From Desulfosarcinaceae bacterium (GTDB lineage: Bacteria; Desulfobacterota; Desulfobacteria; Desulfobacterales; Desulfosarcinaceae), in contig JASJCL010000022.1 in NCBI GenBank assembly GCA_030066015.1, positions 1-51,384 on the forward strand: a stretch of DNA of 51,384 bases, given 5' to 3'. The notes beneath the pieces were generated by a model. That model was not told where the DNA came from. It worked only from the letters and a program-made list of their open reading frames with translations, and ran no database searches. Shown piece by piece: positions 46,658 to 51,384 of the stretch (the first letter of the stretch is position 1; the number at the start of each line of letters is the position of its first letter). The translations under genes and the position numbers were made by a program.

Positions 46658-47047
46658 GCTATCCCTCCGTGCATAAACAGTTTCTGTACGAGGTGTTCAA
46701 TATTCGGTGGTCACCAGCGAACTGCATTCAGGCGATACCCTTGTAAAGATGAAACCGGAACCTTGTACCTGGACGGAACCGCCGGCATCCGCAAATTCCA
46801 GCTACCAGGTTCGAGTTTCACGGTTGCACCGGAAGGCGCAGGCCCCGATCACCCTCAGCGGGTCGGGGAAAGGTGCGATGGCGCGCGCACCTGGCTTTCC
46901 GTGCCACCAAAAAGGATATCGCCTGAGACGAAAGTGGCTGATGACGATAGGACATCAAGTGGGACGCCCGCGGCCGAGCCGTCTCAGCGGGCCGCTGAAG
47001 ACCGCATATCGACGGCATTTGAAGCCTAAATACTCGATGCCGGTAAT
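46658..47047. other. Gap between qmoA and the apr terminator
   Basis: About 390 bases. It should hold the qmo promoter, but I cannot pick a convincing -35/-10 pair. A plus-strand open frame of 137 codons covers it; it has no ribosome site, is rich in R, S and P, and runs into the apr terminator, so I do not call it a gene. Confidence 0.45.
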
Positions 47048-47080
47048 AAAAACCTCCAGGCGCCAGACGGCACCTGGAGG
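47048..47080 (-). terminator. Terminator of aprBA
   Basis: On the minus strand CCTCCAGGTGCC pairs with GGCGCCTGGAGG (12 bp, one G-U) around a four-base loop, followed by TTTTTATT. It lies about 35 bases past the aprA stop. Confidence 0.92.
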
Positions 47081-47116
47081 CAGTACTTATTCGACTAGAT
47101 CACAGTCGACCTTCCA

Positions 47117-49096
47117 TTAGTCCGGGATGATCTTGATATAGGGCACCTTCTTCACATCCCACTCCTTCTTCTCCGGATCGAACTTGGAGTTGACGAAGCA
47201 GAACCAGTTCTCGTCATCCTGGCCCGGATGGTCGGCCTGATAGTAGAAGCCCGGGTAACGGGTTTCTTTACGGAAGGAGATGTGACGCAGGTGGGCTTCC
47301 ACCGTCCAGATGCGGTGTTCGATCTCCCAGGCACGCATCAGCTCGTGCAGGTCACCGGCCGCCAGCTTCTCGCAGTCTTCGCGCATGGTCTGGAGCAGAT
47401 CCATGACGATCTCGAGAGACTTGCTGGTGGTCATGTAGTAGGTGGCGGTACCAGCACCATACTCATGGGTGGCCTTCATCAGGCGGTACATCATGCCGTT
47501 GGGCTTGATGTAGTTGGGGTTAATGTCCGCCATGGTGGTGTAGTCGCAGTTGTCGAGGTAGGTGCGGACCGGTTTGTAGACCAGGTCGACCAGCTCTTCA
47601 TTGGACTGCTTCAGGGTCGGGGTGAAATCGGCGAAGTCCGTGGCGTAGCGCACCATCTGCTTGGCGGCGATACGACCCTCAGCATGGGAGCCAGAGGAGA
47701 ACTTGTGACCGGAGCCGCCCACGCCGTCGCCGGAAGTGAACAGACCTTCAACCGTCGTCATCTGTTTGTAGACCTTCCCGTTGCGGGCTTTGATCTTGTA
47801 GTCATCCGGGACCCAATCCAGATCGGGACCGGAGGCCCACAGACCGCAGCAGCCGGAGTGGGAACCCAAGAGATACGGCTCGGTAGGCATGATCTCGGAG
47901 TTTTTCTTCTCCGGCTCACAGTCCTGAGCACACCACAGGTTGGCCTGGCCGCAGGTCATGTCGAGGAAGTCTTCCCAAGCTTCAGACTCAAGGTGCTTGA
48001 GCTCCTTCTTGTCCATGGTAGCGCCGAGTTCGGCCAGAGCGGTAACGGTGTCCATGATGATGGGGCCGCGGCCCTCTTTCATCTCGAACAGCATCAGGTG
48101 GTTCCGCAGACAGGTCGGGGTGATGGCGGCGGTGCCGTAAGGCGCATAGCGCTCCAGCTCAGCCTTGGCGGCGTCGCTGCCCGCGTAAGGTTCGCCCAGA
48201 CCATTGAGGGTTTTGGCCTTGAACAGCAGGAACCACGCGCCGACCGGGCCGTACCCGTCTTTAAAACGGGCGGGCGTGAAGCGGTTCTCCATCATGGTCA
48301 GCTCGGCGCCGACCTTCATGGCCATGGTGTAGGTGGAACCGGCGTTCCAGACCGGGTACCAGGCGCGACCCTTGCCCTCACCGACCGAACGGGGCTGGTA
48401 GATGTTGACGGCGCCACCACAGGCCACCATCATGGTCTTGCACTTGATGACGTAGACTTTGTTCTCGCGAACGGAGAAACCGACGGCGCCGGCGATCTGA
48501 TTCTCGACGTTGGCGTCCAGCAGCAGCTCGACGATGAAGCAGCGCTCGATGATGTTGTCTTCGCCCAGGGCGAGTTTGGCGGCTTCGGCGACGATGCGTT
48601 TGTAGGACTCGCCGTTGATCATGATCTGCCATTTACCGGTACGTACCGGCTGGGCACCACTTTTAAGGGTACCCATCTTCTGACCTTTTTTACCGTCGAG
48701 GTTCTTGCCATCTTCGGTCTTCTTCCAGATCGGTAGGCCCCACTCCTCGAACAGGTGGACGGAGTCGTCCACGTGGCAGCCCAGGTCGAAGATCAGGTCT
48801 TCACGCACCAGGCCCATCAGGTCGTTGCGCACCATGCGGACGTAGTCGTCCGGAGAGTTCTCGCCGATGTAGGTGTTGATGGCGGACAGGCCCTGGGCGA
48901 CGGCGCCGGATCTCTCCATGGCGGCCTTGTCACACAGCAGGACGCTCTGGCCGTCTTTCAACCATTTGTGGACCTCAAACGCGGTACCGCAGGCAGCCAT
49001 ACCACCGCCGACGATGAGTACATCAACTTCACGCTCTTCGACTTCAGGATCCCTTACGGCTTTGAGTTCACCCAGAGGTTTGTTCGGTAATGCCAT
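47117..49096 (-). CDS. aprA: Adenylylsulfate reductase alpha subunit
   Basis: 659 residues, the normal length for dissimilatory APS reductase. FAD-binding motif VLIVGGGMAACGTAFEVHK at the N-terminus; further family blocks are RSGAVAQGLSAINTYIGE, CGGAVNIYQPRSVGEGKGR and TSGDGVGGSGHKFSSGSHAEGR. It reduces adenosine phosphosulfate to sulfite and AMP in the cytoplasm with electrons from AprB. AGGAGG precedes the ATG. It follows aprB by 82 bases. Confidence 0.98.
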   Translation of the reverse strand: MALPNKPLGELKAVRDPEVEEREVDVLIVGGGMAACGTAFEVHKWLKDGQSVLLCDKAAMERSGAVAQGLSAINTYIGENSPDDYVRMVRNDLMGLVREDLIFDLGCHVDDSVHLFEEWGLPIWKKTEDGKNLDGKKGQKMGTLKSGAQPVRTGKWQIMINGESYKRIVAEAAKLALGEDNIIERCFIVELLLDANVENQIAGAVGFSVRENKVYVIKCKTMMVACGGAVNIYQPRSVGEGKGRAWYPVWNAGSTYTMAMKVGAELTMMENRFTPARFKDGYGPVGAWFLLFKAKTLNGLGEPYAGSDAAKAELERYAPYGTAAITPTCLRNHLMLFEMKEGRGPIIMDTVTALAELGATMDKKELKHLESEAWEDFLDMTCGQANLWCAQDCEPEKKNSEIMPTEPYLLGSHSGCCGLWASGPDLDWVPDDYKIKARNGKVYKQMTTVEGLFTSGDGVGGSGHKFSSGSHAEGRIAAKQMVRYATDFADFTPTLKQSNEELVDLVYKPVRTYLDNCDYTTMADINPNYIKPNGMMYRLMKATHEYGAGTATYYMTTSKSLEIVMDLLQTMREDCEKLAAGDLHELMRAWEIEHRIWTVEAHLRHISFRKETRYPGFYYQADHPGQDDENWFCFVNSKFDPEKKEWDVKKVPYIKIIPD

Positions 49097-49178
49097 ATTT
49101 ATCCTCCTAAAATAATAGAGATATCAGATTTTTGCGTATGATGTTGCGATTGCAAACAATACCAGCAGATAGGGATCG

Positions 49179-49616
49179 TTAGGCCAATTCTTTCGGCACC
49201 GGCAGTTCATAGCCGTCGGCTTCCTGGGTGGAGAGCAGGTTGCTTTCCAGATCCTGGCCTTTCAGATCCGCATACGCATTGGCAGCGCCTTCTGGCGTGG
49301 TCCGGATGGGGAACTTGAAGCGTTTGATGAGGCCGTTGCGGAACTTACAGGTCCACATGACATCCTCGGTACCCATCATGGGCATAATGCTGGATCCCAG
49401 CGGCACGAAGTCCGCGTAGCCTCTAACCTCGATTGCCTGGGTGGGGCAAATTTTGACACAGGAAAAGCACTCCCAGCACTGATCCGGTTCCTGGTTGTAA
49501 GCCTTCATCTCATTGGGTTCCAGGACCATCAGGTCGTTGGGGCAGATGTACATGCAGGCGGTCTTATCGCCACCTTTGCAGCCGTCGCATTTTTCCTGAA
49601 TGACAAAACTCGGCAT
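49179..49616 (-). CDS. aprB: Adenylylsulfate reductase beta subunit
   Basis: 145 residues. The two [4Fe-4S] clusters are bound by CDGCKGGDKTACMYICP and CWECFSCVKICP, with the insert in the first motif that marks AprB. The C-terminal tail (LLSTQEADGYELPVPKELA) wraps AprA in known structures. AGGAGG lies eight bases before the ATG. It is the first gene of aprBA. Confidence 0.98.
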   Translation of the reverse strand: MPSFVIQEKCDGCKGGDKTACMYICPNDLMVLEPNEMKAYNQEPDQCWECFSCVKICPTQAIEVRGYADFVPLGSSIMPMMGTEDVMWTCKFRNGLIKRFKFPIRTTPEGAANAYADLKGQDLESNLLSTQEADGYELPVPKELA

Positions 49617-49891
49617 TTACAATACCTCCTAAGTTTTAACGGTGATTGAATCAAAACTCGCATTTTCCAAACCTAGTTTGGAACAGCCTTCCTTTTCGCA
49701 CCCCCCTTCTCAACTTAAGATTTACATGTCGAACCGTATCCACAGTAGACCAAGGGTCTATTCCAAACACGTCACAGCGCAACCATCCCGTTAATTTCAC
49801 TCGAGAAATGGTCGCATGAGATGTATATTTGTATCAATATGGCAGCAATATTACGTATGATTTCAGGAAGATATCGTGAAGCAAGGTAAGT

Positions 49892-49920
49892 TGTTTACCA
49901 CCCCGCCAGTGCCTTGTCAA
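49892..49920 (-). promoter_or_regulatory. Candidate promoter of aprBA
   Basis: On the minus strand TTGACA and TAAACA are 17 bases apart. The -35 is perfect, the -10 matches half the consensus. It lies ~275 bases before the aprB start. Confidence 0.42.
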
Positions 49921-50007
49921 GTGTTTTCAGGGAGCTCAAATTGCAAAGGTGCCAATCACTTACAGACCGTTGGAACGGTTTGGCACATGTAGACACTCAA
50001 GCCGCTG

Positions 50008-50026
50008 CTACCACTATATGTGGTAG
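50008..50026. promoter_or_regulatory. Operator-like palindrome upstream of the Cys-cluster gene
   Basis: CTACCAC-TATAT-GTGGTAG is a perfect 7-5-7 inverted repeat about 110 bases before the start at 50139. It could be a repressor site; no regulator is known. Confidence 0.4.
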
Positions 50027-50138
50027 ATAAAGGCGGGTGATGGCCCGATGCGCCGATTGACAATCCGCCCCAAGCAGGGCAATATGCGTCGCGTCGGCAC
50101 TGTTACGAGATCGAACCATCACAAGGAGGCCCCGCTCC

Positions 50139-50864
50139 ATGGCCGTCGCGTTTGAGCCCCTGACACCGCAGCAGACCTTCCGCTTCGCCTGCCACCCGAA
50201 GGTTCCCTGCTTCAACCACTGCTGCCGCGACCTGACCCAGCACCTGACCCCCTATGACATACTGCGTCTGAAAGCGTGCCTCAACCTGACCTCCGACGCC
50301 TTCCTGAAGGCCTACACCCTCGAAAACACAGGGCCTCGCAGCGGCCTGCCGATCATCACCCTCAAACCGATTGGCCAAGAGCGCCGCTGCCCCTTCGTCA
50401 CCGCCAGCGGCTGCCGCGTCTATGCCGACCGACCGGCCTCCTGTCGCACCTATCCCCTCGCCAGGGCGGTGGGAATTCGCCCCGGCAACGGCGAACGGAT
50501 CGAGCAATTCGCCCTGATTCGAGAGCCCCATTGCCAAGGATTCCGGGCCGCGCAGCGCCAAACCGCCGCCGAGTGGGTGGCCGACCAGGAGTTGGCGCTG
50601 TACAACGAGATGAACGATCTCCTGCTGCGACTGATCCAGCAGAAAACGCGGCGGGGAAAGCCGCCCCTCACGCCCAGCGAGCGCAACTTGTTCCACCTGG
50701 CCTTGTACGATCTGGACCGCTTTCGCAGCCGTCTCGCCGCCGGTGGGCTTCGCGGTGCCGGCGACCTCCCGTCGACGCTCGCCGCTGACACCGCCCGCAC
50801 CGGCGATGATGTCGATCTGCTGCGGTTCGCGATCCAATGGGTGGAGGCCGTTCTCTTCCCTTAA
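50139..50864 (+). CDS. YkgJ/UPF0153-type cysteine-cluster protein
   Basis: 241 residues with AAGGAGG about nine bases upstream. The cysteine pattern of the YkgJ family is present: CHPKVPCFNHCCRDL near the start and CPFVTASGCRVYADRPASCRTYPL near residue 95, with the usual L-T-x-Y-D-I-L-R-L segment between. The cysteines bind zinc or an iron-sulfur cluster; biochemical function is not established for the family. The C-terminal half (from ~130) is helical and not assigned. It stands alone downstream of the apr control region, on the opposite strand. Confidence 0.85.
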   Translation: MAVAFEPLTPQQTFRFACHPKVPCFNHCCRDLTQHLTPYDILRLKACLNLTSDAFLKAYTLENTGPRSGLPIITLKPIGQERRCPFVTASGCRVYADRPASCRTYPLARAVGIRPGNGERIEQFALIREPHCQGFRAAQRQTAAEWVADQELALYNEMNDLLLRLIQQKTRRGKPPLTPSERNLFHLALYDLDRFRSRLAAGGLRGAGDLPSTLAADTARTGDDVDLLRFAIQWVEAVLFP

Positions 50865-50916
50865 GCGCATCCCGCCCGACGCTGTGCCATCCATTTTTCC
50901 GTTCGCCCGGGGACCG

Positions 50917-51384
50917 AACAGGTACCTCAACGGCAAGAACCTCTCCCCTCTTCGCGCATATGACGGCTACGCCGACATCTACTATATAGAGGTACCCTGA
51001 GGGCGCGTGAAATTCTCCGCCGCCAAAGGCCCCGACCTGGGCAAGGGGTCATCCAAGCGTAGCCAACTGGCCAAGATTCGCGCCAAGTGAGCGACACCGA
51101 AGCCGGCGTCTTTCTGGATTTCGCCCCTTGTGAAGACGACCGGATGCGCCCCAACGCCTTCGTGGGACAGCCGGTGGGCCGTCGTCGCCGAGATCGGCAC
51201 GAAGGAGGCCTTCGCGGCGACCATGGCCCAGGGGAATTTCAGCAGCAGCGTGGCAGTAAAATAGGGTGACGAGATCGGCGAAATCAATCACCTCACGGAG
51301 GAGATGAACCTCAGCAGCAAGGTCGGTGAAAGCGCCGGCCAGTCTCACCGCGCTGGCCGGACAGCTCAAGCAGATGGTCCAGCG
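50917..51384 (+). pseudogene. Decayed methyl-accepting chemotaxis protein fragment
   Basis: Pieces of a chemotaxis receptor occur in order but in shifting frames. Cache-like: DGYADIYYIEVP, stop (TGA 50998-51000), GRVKFSAAKGPDLG; then in another frame GVFLDFAP and AFVGQPVG; then VVAEIGTKEAFAATM. HAMP-like: GNFSSSVAVK, stop (TAG 51262-51264), GDEIGEIN. Then the receptor end-like EMNLSSKVGESA shifting to SLTALAGQLKQMV. The N-terminal membrane part and most of the signalling domain are missing. The fragment runs to the window end and may continue. Confidence 0.72.

Larger units (their letters stand above)
49617..50138. other. AT-richer control region upstream of aprBA
   Basis: About 520 bases without a gene. 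It holds a candidate promoter for aprBA (49892-49920), giving a leader of about 270 bases, and small inverted repeats of 6-3-6 form: CCAAAC/GTTTGG at 49667-49681 and TAGACC/GGTCTA at 49746-49760. A further palindrome at 50008-50026 lies nearer the YkgJ-type gene. Confidence 0.5.

Noticed and set aside
46707-47120. 137-codon plus-strand frame between qmoA and aprA
   Set aside because: No ribosome-binding site, low-complexity composition rich in R, S and P, and it passes through the apr terminator.
49978-50000. Sigma-54-like site TTGGCAC upstream of the Cys-cluster gene
   Set aside because: The -24 half matches but no TTGC follows at the -12 position.
51262-51264. TAG in the receptor fragment as a pyrrolysine codon
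   Set aside because: The same fragment also has a TGA stop, frame shifts and missing domains, so decay is the simpler reading.

Overview
The window comes from a GC-rich, sulfate-reducing Desulfobacterota (deltaproteobacterial) chromosome. The diagnostic set is sat, aprBA and qmoABC, together with a Tat-exported [NiFe] hydrogenase and a Tat-exported selenocysteine formate dehydrogenase, both of the soluble periplasmic type used by sulfate reducers. The genus cannot be fixed from the sequence alone.

Layout. 1-4.2 kb: the 3' part of a CHAT-STAND-TPR protein, a non-coding AT-richer stretch of about 1.2 kb, and tRNA-Val(GAC) with its terminator. 4.3-8.4 kb (minus strand): housekeeping genes rimO, polyprenyl diphosphate synthase, a secreted FlgT-like protein and a CDP-alcohol phosphatidyltransferase. 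8.6-11.8 kb: a three-part MMPL/RND-cNMP-binding-degenerate GGDEF protein. 12-21.7 kb (minus strand): hydrogenase small and large subunits, a strong terminator, then the maturation genes (HyaD-type protease, hypC, hypF, hypD, hypE) and apbE. 22.2-26.5 kb (plus strand): a tight operon of exported thioredoxin-like protein, exported one-Cys peroxiredoxin, lipoprotein ligand-binding protein and histidine kinase. 26.5-31.4 kb (minus strand): fdhA (selenoprotein), fdhB and, behind a strong hairpin, fdhE. 31.6-36.5 kb: a MalT/SARP-like regulator, a REC-STAS response regulator and an acidic orphan. 36.6-36.9 kb: two tRNA-Ser genes. 37-40 kb: a PiT phosphate transporter with a possible Pho-box and a small cNMP-binding protein. 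40.2-49.6 kb: sat facing aprBA-qmoABC. 50.1-51.4 kb: a YkgJ-type Cys-cluster protein and a decayed chemotaxis receptor.

How it fits together. H2 and formate would be oxidised in the periplasm by the two Tat enzymes. Sulfate is activated by Sat and reduced to sulfite by AprAB, with Qmo linking AprAB to the quinone pool. The hyp genes build and process the hydrogenase metal centre; FdhE assists formate dehydrogenase.

Main observation. The hydrogenase large subunit is interrupted by one in-frame TGA exactly at the second cysteine of its N-terminal CxxC motif. It is followed by an SECIS-like hairpin (8-bp stem, GGU loop) with the same spacing as the hairpin behind the selenocysteine TGA of the fdhA gene 10 kb away. 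The C-terminal CxxC, where the known [NiFeSe] enzymes carry selenocysteine, is ordinary Cys/Cys here, and the small subunit looks like a classical [NiFe] one. This predicts a [NiFe] hydrogenase with selenocysteine at a bridging ligand position. All calls rest on reading the sequence; no database search was possible.
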